Assembly: GCA_911728435.2 (NCBI GenBank)
Contig: OU452216.1
Location: 2,542,842-2,606,841 of the forward strand
Direction of reading: 5' to 3'
Source: Apoderus coryli
Lineage: Eukaryota; Arthropoda; Insecta; Coleoptera; Attelabidae
DNA: 64,000 nucleotides
Position numbers and translations under genes: made by a program. Below, in pieces: positions 53,846 to 63,103 of the stretch (its first letter is position 1; the number at the start of each line of letters is the position of its first letter). The notes beneath the pieces are model-generated. The model saw nothing but the letters and a program-made list of their open reading frames with translations. It was not told where the DNA came from and made no database searches.

Positions 53846-54160
53846 TTAAGTGTGTTTGTTTTTTAAATTTCTTTTGAAATTTGAAGTTCCTATACATTTA
53901 AAAGTACATTGTTGACATTTGTGTATTTTACTTGTAATTGTATCCATTAGGTTTTTGTTTCCCGGATGATTATTGAGTATATGAGAATCAATGTACTCTT
54001 TGGAATTAAAATATTTATTACATAGAGTACAAAAAAATGGTGTAATATTGCGATGTGTTAATAAATGTTTTTTTAAATTGCCTTTTTGATAAGTGGTGTA
54101 ATTGCAATGTGCACAATTTAATTTTGGCAAAACTGTTCTTATTTCTTTATGATTTAACAT
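53846..54160 (-). CDS. C2H2 array copy 8
   Basis: 104 codons, three fingers with all Cys and His ligands. Like copy 10 (NSKEYIDSH in finger 2). The next copy starts 12 nt after the stop. Confidence 0.75.
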   Translation of the reverse strand: MLNHKEIRTVLPKLNCAHCNYTTYQKGNLKKHLLTHRNITPFFCTLCNKYFNSKEYIDSHILNNHPGNKNLMDTITSKIHKCQQCTFKCIGTSNFKRNLKNKHT

Positions 54161-54172
54161 ATGTCTTTTACT

Positions 54173-54487
54173 TTAAGTGTGTTTGTTTTTTAAATGTCTT
54201 TTGAAATTTGAAGTTCCTATACATTTAAAAGTACATTGTTGACATTTGTGTATTTTACTTGTAATTGTATCCATTAGGTTTTTGTTTTCCGGATGATTAT
54301 TGAGTATATAAGAATTAATGGACTCTTTCGTCTTATAATATTTATTACATAGAGTACAAAAAAATGGTGTAATATTGCGATGTGTTAATAAATGTGATTT
54401 TAAATTGCCTTTTTGATAAGTGGTGTAATTACAATGTGCACAATTTAATTTTGGCAAAACTGTTCTTATTTCTTTATTATTTAACAT
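54173..54487 (-). CDS. C2H2 array copy 7
   Basis: 104 codons, three fingers with intact ligands; finger 2 has KTKESINSYILNNH, in which the first zinc His is replaced by Tyr (SYI for SHI), so that finger is doubtful. The next copy starts 12 nt after the stop. Confidence 0.75.
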   Translation of the reverse strand: MLNNKEIRTVLPKLNCAHCNYTTYQKGNLKSHLLTHRNITPFFCTLCNKYYKTKESINSYILNNHPENKNLMDTITSKIHKCQQCTFKCIGTSNFKRHLKNKHT

Positions 54488-54497
54488 GTCTTTTACT

Positions 54498-54812
54498 TTA
54501 AGTGTGTTTGTTTTTTAAATGTCTTTTGAAATTTGAAGTTCCTATACATTTAAAAGTACATTGTTGACATTTGTGTATTTTACTTGTAATTGTATCAATT
54601 AGGTTTTTGTTTTCCGGACGATTATTGAGTATATGAGAATCAACGAACCCTTTTGCCTTAAAATATTTATTAAATAGAGTACAAAAAAATGATGTAGTAC
54701 TGCGATGTGTTAATAAATGTGATTTTAAATTGCCTTTTTGATAAATGGTGTAATTCCAATGTGCACAATTTAATTTTGGCAAAACTGTTTTTATTTCTTT
54801 ATGATTTAACAT
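54498..54812 (-). CDS. C2H2 array copy 6, two damaged fingers
   Basis: Open for 104 codons, but finger 1 reads CAHW (second Cys lost) and finger 2 reads CTLF with a terminal Arg in place of His (NNRPENK). Only finger 3 keeps all ligands. The next copy starts 10 nt after the stop, out of frame. Confidence 0.75.
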   Translation of the reverse strand: MLNHKEIKTVLPKLNCAHWNYTIYQKGNLKSHLLTHRSTTSFFCTLFNKYFKAKGFVDSHILNNRPENKNLIDTITSKIHKCQQCTFKCIGTSNFKRHLKNKHT

Positions 54813-54824
54813 ATGTCTTTTACT

Positions 54825-55139
54825 TTAAGTGTGTTTGTTTTTTAAATGTCTGTTGAAATTTGAAGTTCCTATACAATTAAAAGTACATTGTTGACATTTG
54901 TGTATTTTACTTGTAATTGTATCAATTAGGTTTTTGTTTTCCGGACGATTATTGAGTATATGAGAATCAACGAACCCTTTTGCCTTAAAATATTTATTAA
55001 ATAGAGTACAAAAAAATGATGTAGTACTGCGATGTGTTAATAAATGTGATTTTAAATTGCCTTTTTGATAAGTGGTGTAATTACAATGTGCACAATTTAA
55101 TTTTGGCAAAACTGTTCTTATTTCTTTATTATTTAACAT
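54825..55139 (-). CDS. C2H2 array copy 5, finger 2 damaged
   Basis: Finger 1 intact (CAHC), finger 2 has CTLF and NNR, finger 3 intact (CQQCTFNC). Very close to copies 3 and 4. The next copy starts 12 nt after the stop. Confidence 0.75.
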   Translation of the reverse strand: MLNNKEIRTVLPKLNCAHCNYTTYQKGNLKSHLLTHRSTTSFFCTLFNKYFKAKGFVDSHILNNRPENKNLIDTITSKIHKCQQCTFNCIGTSNFNRHLKNKHT

Positions 55140-55149
55140 GTCTTTTACT

Positions 55150-55464
55150 TTAAGTGTGTTTGTTTTTTAAATGTCTGTTGAAATTTGAAGTTCCTATACA
55201 TTTAAAAGTACATTGTTGACATTTGTGTATTTTACTTGTAATTGTATCAATTAGGTTTTTGTTTTCCGGACGATTATTGAGTATATGAGAATCAACGAAC
55301 CCTTTTGCCTTAAAATATTTATTAAATAGAGTACAAAAAAATGATGTAGTACTACGATGTGTTAATAAATGTGATTTTAAATTGCCTTTTTGATAAGTGG
55401 TGTAATTACAATGTGCACAATTTAATTTTGGCAAAACTGTTCTTATTTCTTTATTATTTAACAT
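55150..55464 (-). CDS. C2H2 array copy 4, finger 2 damaged
   Basis: As copy 5: finger 1 and 3 intact, finger 2 with CTLF and NNR. Protein identical to copy 3, indicating very recent duplication or homogenisation. Confidence 0.75.
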   Translation of the reverse strand: MLNNKEIRTVLPKLNCAHCNYTTYQKGNLKSHLLTHRSTTSFFCTLFNKYFKAKGFVDSHILNNRPENKNLIDTITSKIHKCQQCTFKCIGTSNFNRHLKNKHT

Positions 55465-55474
55465 GTCTTTTACT

Positions 55475-55789
55475 TTAAGTGTGTTTGTTTTTTAAATGTC
55501 TGTTGAAATTTGAAGTTCCTATACATTTAAAAGTACATTGTTGACATTTGTGTATTTTACTTGTAATTGTATCAATTAGGTTTTTGTTTTCCGGACGATT
55601 ATTGAGTATATGAGAATCAACGAACCCTTTTGCCTTAAAATATTTATTAAATAGAGTACAAAAAAATGATGTAGTACTACGATGTGTTAATAAATGTGAT
55701 TTTAAATTGCCTTTTTGATAAGTGGTGTAATTACAATGTGCACAATTTAATTTTGGCAAAACTGTTCTTATTTCTTTATTATTTAACAT
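55475..55789 (-). CDS. C2H2 array copy 3, finger 2 damaged
   Basis: Same protein as copy 4. The next copy starts 10 nt after the stop, out of frame. Confidence 0.75.
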   Translation of the reverse strand: MLNNKEIRTVLPKLNCAHCNYTTYQKGNLKSHLLTHRSTTSFFCTLFNKYFKAKGFVDSHILNNRPENKNLIDTITSKIHKCQQCTFKCIGTSNFNRHLKNKHT

Positions 55790-55799
55790 GTCTTTTACT

Positions 55800-56114
55800 T
55801 TAAGTGTGTTTGTTTTTTAAATGTCTGTTGAAATTTGAAGTTCCTATACATTTAAAAGTACATTGTTGACATTTGTGTATTTTACTTGTAATTGTATCCA
55901 TTAGGTTTTTGTTTTCCGGATGATTATTGAGTATATGAGAATCAACGAACCCTTTTGCCTTAAAATATTTATTAAATAGAGTACAAAAAAATGATGTAGT
56001 ACTGCGATGTGTTAATAAATGTGATTTTAAATTGCCTTTTTGATAAATGGTGTAATTCCAATGTGCACAATTTAATTTTGGCAAAACTGTTTTTATTTCT
56101 TTATGATTTAACAT
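55800..56114 (-). CDS. C2H2 array copy 2, two damaged fingers
   Basis: Finger 1 CAHW, finger 2 CTLF (terminal His retained, NNHPENK), finger 3 intact. Open from ATG to TAA. Confidence 0.75.
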   Translation of the reverse strand: MLNHKEIKTVLPKLNCAHWNYTIYQKGNLKSHLLTHRSTTSFFCTLFNKYFKAKGFVDSHILNNHPENKNLMDTITSKIHKCQQCTFKCIGTSNFNRHLKNKHT

Positions 56115-56126
56115 ATGTCTTTTACT

Positions 56127-56441
56127 TTAAATGTGTTTGTTTTTTAAATGTCTGTTGAAATTTGAAGTTCCTATACATTTAAAAGTACATTGTTGACATT
56201 TGTGTATTTTACTTGTAATTGTATCCATTAGGTTTTTGTTTTCCGGATGATTATTGAGTATATGAGAATCAACGAACCCTTTTGCCTTAAAATATTTATT
56301 AAATAGAGTACAAAAAAATGATGTAGTACTGCGATGTGTTAATAAATGTGATTTTAAATTGCCTTTTTGATAAATGGTGTAATTCCAATGTGCACAATTT
56401 AATTTTGGCAAAACTGTTCTTATTTCTTTATTATTTAACAT
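56127..56441 (-). CDS. C2H2 array copy 1, two damaged fingers
   Basis: First copy after the main gene; its ATG is 10 nt beyond the main stop. Finger 1 CAHW, finger 2 CTLF, finger 3 intact, ending KNKHI instead of KNKHT. 104 codons. Confidence 0.75.
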   Translation of the reverse strand: MLNNKEIRTVLPKLNCAHWNYTIYQKGNLKSHLLTHRSTTSFFCTLFNKYFKAKGFVDSHILNNHPENKNLMDTITSKIHKCQQCTFKCIGTSNFNRHLKNKHI

Positions 56442-56451
56442 GTCTTTTACT

Positions 56452-57995
56452 TTAAGTGTGTTTGTTTTTTAAATGTCTGTTGAAATTTGAAGTTCCTATA
56501 CATTTAAAAGTACATGATGGACATTTGTGTATTTTACTTGTAATTGTGTCCATTAGGTTTTTGTTTTCCGGATGATTATTGAGTATATGAGAATCAATGT
56601 ACTCTTTGGAATTAAAATATTTATTACATAGAGTACAAAAAAATGGTGTAATATTGCGATGTGTTAATAAATGTTTTTTTAAATTGCCTTTTTGATAAGT
56701 GGTGTAATTGCAATGTGCACAATTAAATTTTGGCAAAACTCTTCTTATTTCTTTATGATTTAACATATGTCTTTTAAGGAAAGATAGGCGAACAGTTTGA
56801 TAACTGCATTTTGGGCATTGATGGATTTTACTTGTAATTGTATCCATTAGGTTTTTGTTTTCCGGATGATTATTGAGTATATGAGAATCAATGTACGCTC
56901 TTACACTAAAATATTTATTACATAGAGTACAAAAAAATGGTGTAATATTGCGATGTCTTAATATATGTCTATTTAAATTGTGTTTTTGATAAGTGGTGAA
57001 ATTGCAATGTGCACAATTTAATTTTGGCAAAACTGTTCTTATTTCTTTATGATTTAACACATGTGTTTTAAGGAGAGATAGGCGAACAGTTCGATAACTG
57101 CATTTTGGGCATTGATGGATTTTAGTTTTTATTGTATCCATTAGGTTTTTATTTTCCGGATGATTATTGAGTATATGAGAATTAATGGACTCTTTTGTAT
57201 TAAAATATTTATTACATAGAGTACAAAAAAATGGTTTAATATTGCTATGTTTTAATAAATGGTTTTTTAAAGAGCGCTTTTGAGAAGTGGTGTAATTGGA
57301 ATGTACACAATTTAATTTTGGCATTGGCAAAACTGTTCTTATTCCTTCATGATTTAACATATGTATTTTAAGGAGAGATAGGCGAATAGTTTGATAACTG
57401 CATTTAGGGCATTGATTGATTTTAGTTGTTATTGTATCCATTAGGTTTTTGTTTTCCGAATGATTATTGACTATATGAGAATCAATGGACCCTTTCGCCT
57501 TAAAATATTTATTACATAGAGTACAAAAAAATGGTGTAATATTGCTATGTTTTAATAAATGTTTTATTAAATTGCGTTTATGATAAGTGGTGTAATTGCA
57601 ATGTGCACAATATAATTTTGGCAAATTTGTTTTTATTTCTTTATGATTTAACACATGTGTTTTAAGGAGAGATAGGCGAACAGTTCGATAACTGCATTTT
57701 GGGCATTGATGGATTTTACTTGTTATTGCTTCACAGATGTTTATTTTGTTGTTATGATTATTTAACAAATGCGCATCTAAATGCAATTTTTTAATAAATT
57801 TTTTACCGCAAAAATTACACGACAGTGCACTATTTCTCATATTATGTATTTTTCGATGTCTAGTTAAACTACTTTGATGAATACTTTTAAACTTACATAT
57901 ATCACAACAGAACCATTCTGCATTTTCTTTATCATTATTTGTTTTGCAATTGCGTTTATTACTAGGCATTCTTTTCTCATTTTCCTCTACTTTCC
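56452..57995 (-). CDS. C2H2 zinc-finger protein, 15 fingers
   Basis: 505 codons from ATG 57969 to TAA 56452. The exon probably starts at 57995, after a GATTTCAG acceptor, entering with eight open codons (KVEENEKR) before that ATG, so an upstream exon may exist. Fifteen C2H2 fingers: two diverse N-terminal ones (FCCDICKFKS, LSCNFCGKKF), then the three-type cycle CPKCSY, CAHCNY, CTLCNKYF repeated, ending with CPSCTFKC. Finger 7 has lost its second Cys (CVHS). The fingers are regularly spaced with conserved linkers, about 108 residues per three-finger cycle, so the gene itself grew by internal duplication. Likely a nuclear DNA-binding protein; target unknown. No ZAD, BTB or SET domain seen in this exon. 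Confidence 0.88.
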
Positions 57996-57999
57996 TGAA

Positions 58000-58280
58000 A
58001 TCAACAAAATTAAAAAAGTCCTTCCCTTTGTTAGTTGATTTAACTTTTTTATGCTACCTATTAGCAAATCATAATACGTCTCATATATACCAGGTATTAT
58101 TAAAAGCTCTGCTTTTATGCATTTGTCTTTATTTATGTTTATCAAACATTTATTTAAATCTGGAACAGGTGTGTCTGTTTTTATTTTTAACAAGATTTTT
58201 CTGTTCTTAAAATAAATAAATAAACGATAATATTTTACAAATAACATTTACAAAATAATAATACATTATAATAATCGTAC
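58000..58280 (-). other. Upstream of the C2H2 exon
   Basis: An open minus-strand stretch at 57987-58247 ends in the intron side of the acceptor and has donor-like GGTATA and GGTAGC, but their phase does not match the following exon. I cannot support it as the previous exon. Confidence 0.3.
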
Positions 58281-58285
58281 ATATA

Positions 58286-59970
58286 CAGGGTGGTCCAACT
58301 TTTACCTGCATAAATTTCAGAATCGATAGATAATCGACAAATAATGTGAGTTTGGTTAATAAACTATGTACGAAAAATTCTTCGTTACAAAGTTACAGGG
58401 TGTTGAAATTTAAGACAAAAATTCGAATTTTATTAATATCTTTATAACCAATTGAGATATTTAAATGAAATTTGGTACGTGTAGAGAGCTAATCTAGCTA
58501 AATTTTGCCATGTAATAATATTATTTTTATTTCCACCAGTGGCGTGCGTACGGCTATCGATTGCGATATTTTGAATGAAAAAACAGATACGCCACTGGTT
58601 TTTCTCAAAATAAAAATTATATCTGCAATCCTTATTCAATTTAAAAGAAAAAAGTACTCTTGGCTTTTTTTCGTTTGACGCAACATTTTCGAGTAAAAAA
58701 ATAAAAATCGTCTAAATCAAATTTATTGAAAACCAACATAAAAATAACATCTCATTACACGTTTTAACAGATTTTACAGTTTTTTTTACAGAAACTGTCC
58801 AAAATGACTACCCTCATTGTCAATAGATAATTGACATCTTCTGCTGATGCTCTTAATTGCTGCTTCTTGAAGTTTTAAGACTAATTCTTCGCGGTTTCTG
58901 ACCGGCACCCTATACACTTTTTCTTTTAGGTAGCCCCCAATAAAGAAATCAAGTGGAGTCAGGTCAGGCGACCTTGGGTCCAAGATATAGGTCCCTCATG
59001 ATTATTTTCGACTTCTCCAGAGAAACGGCCAATCCTTCGATTTCCGTAATGCTCTGTTATCCAGTTTCTCACATTCCGCCCGAAATGTGCTGGTGCTCCA
59101 TCCATTTGAAACCAACCATTCGCACGTAAATGAAGTGGCACGTCATTCATTAAATCATTTACATTATTCTGTACAAAGTCTAAAACCAATTGTGCTGAGA
59201 CCCTAGCTGGTAAAAAGAATGGTCTGAGGAGATTATTGGATATTACTCCTAGCCACACGTTCACACTGAATTGGTGTTGAAACTTTCTCGCTCGTACTTC
59301 GTAGGATTGTGTTGTGACCAAATATGAAAGTTGTGGTAATTCGTTATACCAGTACTTGTAAATGAAGCTTCATCAGTCTAGCAAATCTTTTGCAGGAAAT
59401 CTCCATCTACTTGAACTTTATTCAATAACCAATTGCAATGCAGTTACGCGTTTTAACATAGTCCTCAGGCAACAAATCTTGCACAGGCCTAAAATGGTAA
59501 GCCTTTCTACCATCATTATGAAGTGACCTAAGAATTTGATTTAGACGATTTTTATTTTTTTACTCGAAAATGTTGCGTCAAACGAAAAAAAGCCAAGAGT
59601 ACTTTTTTCTTTTAAATTGAATAAGAATTGCAGATATAATTTTTATTTTGAGAAAAACCAGTGTCGTATCTGTTTTTTCATTCAAAATATCGCAATCAGT
59701 AGCAGTACGCACGCCACTGGTGGAAATAAAAATAATATTATTACATGGCAAAATTTAGCTAGATTAGCTCTCTACACGTACCAAATTTCATTTAAATATC
59801 TCAATTGGTTATAAAGATATTAATAAAATTCGAATTTTTTTCTTAAATTTCAACACCCTGTAACTTTGTAACGAAGAATTTTTCGTACATAGTTTATTAA
59901 CCAAACTCACATTATTTGTCGATTATCTATCGATTCTGCAATTTATGCAGGTAAAAGTTGGACCACCCTG
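58286..59970 (-). mobile_element. Long-TIR mariner-like element, full length
   Basis: TA duplications at 58284-58285 and 59971-59972. Ends CAGGGTGGTCCAACTTTTAC in inverted orientation; arms of about 438 bp (58286-58724 and 59533-59970) with high identity. A transposase lies between on the minus strand. At 1685 bp with arms making up half of it, this is a clear case of the long-TIR type also seen at 17.8 and 20.4 kb and as a solo arm at 28.4 kb. The open frames of 65 codons in each arm are mirror images and not genes. Confidence 0.9.
58786..59530 (-). pseudogene. mariner-like transposase, frameshifted
   Basis: Minus strand. N-terminal remnants at 59530-59330 (HFRPVQDLLPEDYVKTRNCI) are broken; 59321-58959 contains NVWLGVISNNLLRPFFLPAR and WFQMDGAPAHFGRNVRNWIT with the second catalytic Asp; 58983-58786 contains DPRSPDLTPLDFFIGGYLKE with the third. 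The frame shift between the two pieces falls between the second and third Asp, so their spacing cannot be counted reliably. The helix-turn-helix domains are missing or unreadable. Inactive. Confidence 0.82.
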
Positions 59971-60109
59971 TATACATCAAATATTAAATATACATCTGGT
60001 ATGACAATCATCACACAAAAGGAAAGAGATTTGGCTTTAAGCCATTCTTCCACTCTACCCATTCCTAAATTAATATACATCAGAAAGTAATTGTAAGAAA
60101 ATAAAACAA

Positions 60110-60391
60110 AAACTCAAAACAAAAAATATATATTTCCTAAACTTATTCGAAATATGGAATAATTTTTTATAGTTGTGATAGACTATAACCTAAAAAATGT
60201 TACATAAAAGAATTCGAATCGAAAATAGTCTAAAAAAAGGGTCAAAACGAAAAAAAAATGTTTTCCAAATATACCAGAAAAATTGGCTAATTATATATAG
60301 CTTTGATATAAGATAACCTAAAAAATGCAGCATAAAATTGTTATTTATAGGCGTTCGTAAATAGTAGAAAAAGGGGTAAAATAAAAAAAAA
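60110..60391. repeat. GCCTATG-family fragment, inverted
   Basis: Reverse complement of internal units: CATAAAATTGTTATTTATAG then GCGTTCGTAAATAGTAG. It abuts the left terminus of the next copy at 60392. Confidence 0.8.
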
Positions 60392-62031
60392 TAAACTGTT
60401 GCCCTCGAGGAACGAATAGCTCTCCATATTTAAGTGTAAAAGTAATATTTTTATGACCTTTTTGTCATTTATCTAAATTTAATACATTTTTGTTTTGTTT
60501 TAGACATCAGCTATTTTTTAAGTATCGGGTTTTGTGCCTTTTTCTTCTCTTTGGAGGCACTATATTTATACGTAGATATTTTATATTTCAGATCTTCTAG
60601 GCCCAGTTCTTGTACGCAAAATAATTGATTTTTTTTAGTTTTATTGTAAAATTTATTTTGCTACTATTTACGAACCCCTATGTAAACAAAATTGTTATGC
60701 TGTCTGTTGTAGGTTATCTTACATCAAAGCTATATATAAGTAGCCAATTTTTCTGTTATATTTGGAAAAACATTTTTTTTTTTCGTTTTTGACCCTTTTT
60801 CGAACGCCTGCGCAAACCAATTCTTTTATGTAACATTTTTTAGGTTATATTCTATCACAACTATGAAAAATTATTCAATATTTCGGATAAGTTTAAGAGC
60901 TATGATTTTTTAAATTTTTGAACCCTCTTTTAAACCCCTTGCGTACGCTCAATGATAATCACCACCTATAAATTTCCTGTCGTATTTTCGTACCAAAAGT
61001 GGTTTTTGAGTTATCACGGATACAAATTTTTTCTGACCCTTTTATAGAATGTTCACAAACGCCTATGGAACATTAATTTTTGTCGTGTATTTTTAACACC
61101 AATTCAACTAGTAAAATATAAACATTTTTACATTTTAATTTTTTTTATTTTACCCCTTTTTTTTCTAGTTAGGAACGCCTATGTAAATAAAAATTTTATG
61201 CTGCATTTTTTAGGTTATCTTATATCAAAGCTATATATAATTAGCCAATTTTTCTGGCATATTTGGGAAACATTTTTTTTTCGTTTTTGACCTTTTTTTA
61301 AGACTACTTTCGAACGCCTGTGTGAACCAATTCTTTTATGTAACATTTTGTAGGTTATATTCTATCACAACTATCAAAAATTATTCCATATTTCGAATAA
61401 GTTTAGGAAATATATATTTTTTATGTTTCGACCCCTATTCCACTATTTACGAACGCCTATGAAAGTAAGATATTTATGACACATTTTATAGGTTATATTC
61501 TATTAAAGCTATAAATAATTAGTTAATATTTCTGCTATGTTTAAGAAGTACGTTTTTTTTAAATATTTTTTACCCCATTTTACACTATTTTCGAACGCCA
61601 ATGTGGTCTAGTATTTTATGTTCAATATTTTAGGTTATATTCAATTAAATGCGTAAAAAATTATGCAGTATTTCGGATAAGTTTAAGAACTATGAATTTT
61701 TTTAATTTTTGAACCCTCTTTTAAACCCCTTGCCTACGCTCAATGTTTCCCAAAATCTAATCAGCTCCTTGCCATGTTCTATAGTAAATACTATATATAG
61801 AACATGGCAAGGAGCTACAAAACAGCTACAAAAATTTGTACCAAATTTGGTTAAAATCTGTTAAGTGGTTTTTCGTTTTCGTGCATACAGACAGACAGAC
61901 AGACATTTTTTTAAAACTACTAATTTATGTATAAAATGACCAAAAACAAGTGTTTCCGGTGAAATTAAAAAAAAATTTTTTTGCATGAAACTAATAGTCT
62001 CCATATATACATATATGATATGGAGAGCTAA
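60392..62031. mobile_element. GCCTATG-family element, full-length copy 2
   Basis: From TAAACTGTTGCCCTCGAGGA to ATATGATATGGAGAGCTAAT. Same unit order as 48631-50468, with an extra ACAGACAGACAGACAGAC microsatellite at about 61888 and an extra local palindrome (AACATGGCAAGGAGCT and its complement) at 61765-61820. Non-coding. Confidence 0.8.
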
Positions 62032-63054
62032 TAAAATGTAAAAAATTTTACATTTTACTAGTTGAATTGGTGTTAAAAATACACGACAAAAATTACTGTA
62101 CCATAGGCGTCCGTGAAAATTCTATAAAAGGGTCAGAAAAAATTTGTATCCGTGATAACTCAAAAACCACTTTTTAACGGATTTTAACCACACTTAGTAC
62201 GAAAATACTACAGGATATTTATAGGTGGTGATTAACATTGAGCGTAGGCAAGGGGTTTAAAAGAGGGGTCAAAAATTTAAAAAATCATAGTTCTTAAACT
62301 TATTCGAAATATTGAATAATTTTTTGTGCGTTTAATTAAATATAACCTAAAATATTTAACCTAAACAATTAGACCACATTGACATGCGAAAAAAGTGTAA
62401 AATAGGGTAAAAAGGTTAGAAAAAACGTATTTCTTAAACATAGCAGAAATATTGACTAGTTATTTATAGCTTTGATAGAATATAACCTAAAAAATGTGTT
62501 ATAAATAACTTGTTTCCATAGGCGTTCGTAAATAGTGTAAAAGGGGTCAAAACAAAAACATATATACTTCCTAACTTATTCGGAATACGGAATAATTTTT
62601 CGTCGTTGATAGAATATAACCTAAAAAATGTTACATAAATGAACTGGTTCACACAGGCGTTCGAAAAAGGGTCAGAAACGAAAAAAAAATGTTTTTCCAA
62701 ATATAACAGAAAAATTGGCTACTTATATATAGCTTTTATATAAGATAACCTACAACAGACAGCATAACAATTTTGTTTACATAGGGGTTCGTAAATAGTA
62801 GCAAAATAAATTTTATAATAAAACTAAAAAAATCAATTATTTTGCGTCCAAGAACTTGGCCTAGAAGATCTGAAATATAAATAGTGCCTCCAAAGAGAAA
62901 AAAAATGAACAAAACCCGATACTTAAAAAAAATAGCTGATGTCTAAAACAAAACAAAAATGTATTAAATTTAGATAAATGACAAAAAGGTCATAAAATTA
63001 TTACTTTTACACTTAAATATGGAGAGCTATTCGTGCCTCGAGGGCAACAGTTTA
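62032..63054. repeat. GCCTATG-family copy, inverted
   Basis: Reverse-complement copy: ends with CTTAAATATGGAGAGCTATT and CCTCGAGGGCAACAGTTTA, the family's left terminus on the opposite strand. It sits tail to tail with 60392-62031, so the pair forms an inverted repeat of about 1 kb per arm. Confidence 0.8.
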
Positions 63055-63103
63055 TTTATGTATAAAATACCAAAAACAAATATTTCCGGTGAAATTAAAA
63101 AAA

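Larger units (their letters stand above)
52803..56451 (-). repeat. Tandem array of the terminal three-finger module
   Basis: Eleven copies with period 325 or 327 bp (one 326) downstream of the C2H2 gene. The unit runs from the tail of finger 12 to the stop codon. Period alternation comes from ACATG against ACATATG before each start. Copies 3-5 are almost identical; copies 7-11 form a second subfamily with intact CTLC. Confidence 0.92.

Noticed and set aside
52803..56451. CRISPR-like array because of regular ~326-bp repeats
   Set aside because: The units are coding zinc-finger modules without short repeats and unique spacers, and the DNA is animal.
57987..58247. Preceding coding exon of the C2H2 gene
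   Set aside because: Its donor-like sites end in phase 1, while the following exon needs phase 2; no domain is recognisable.
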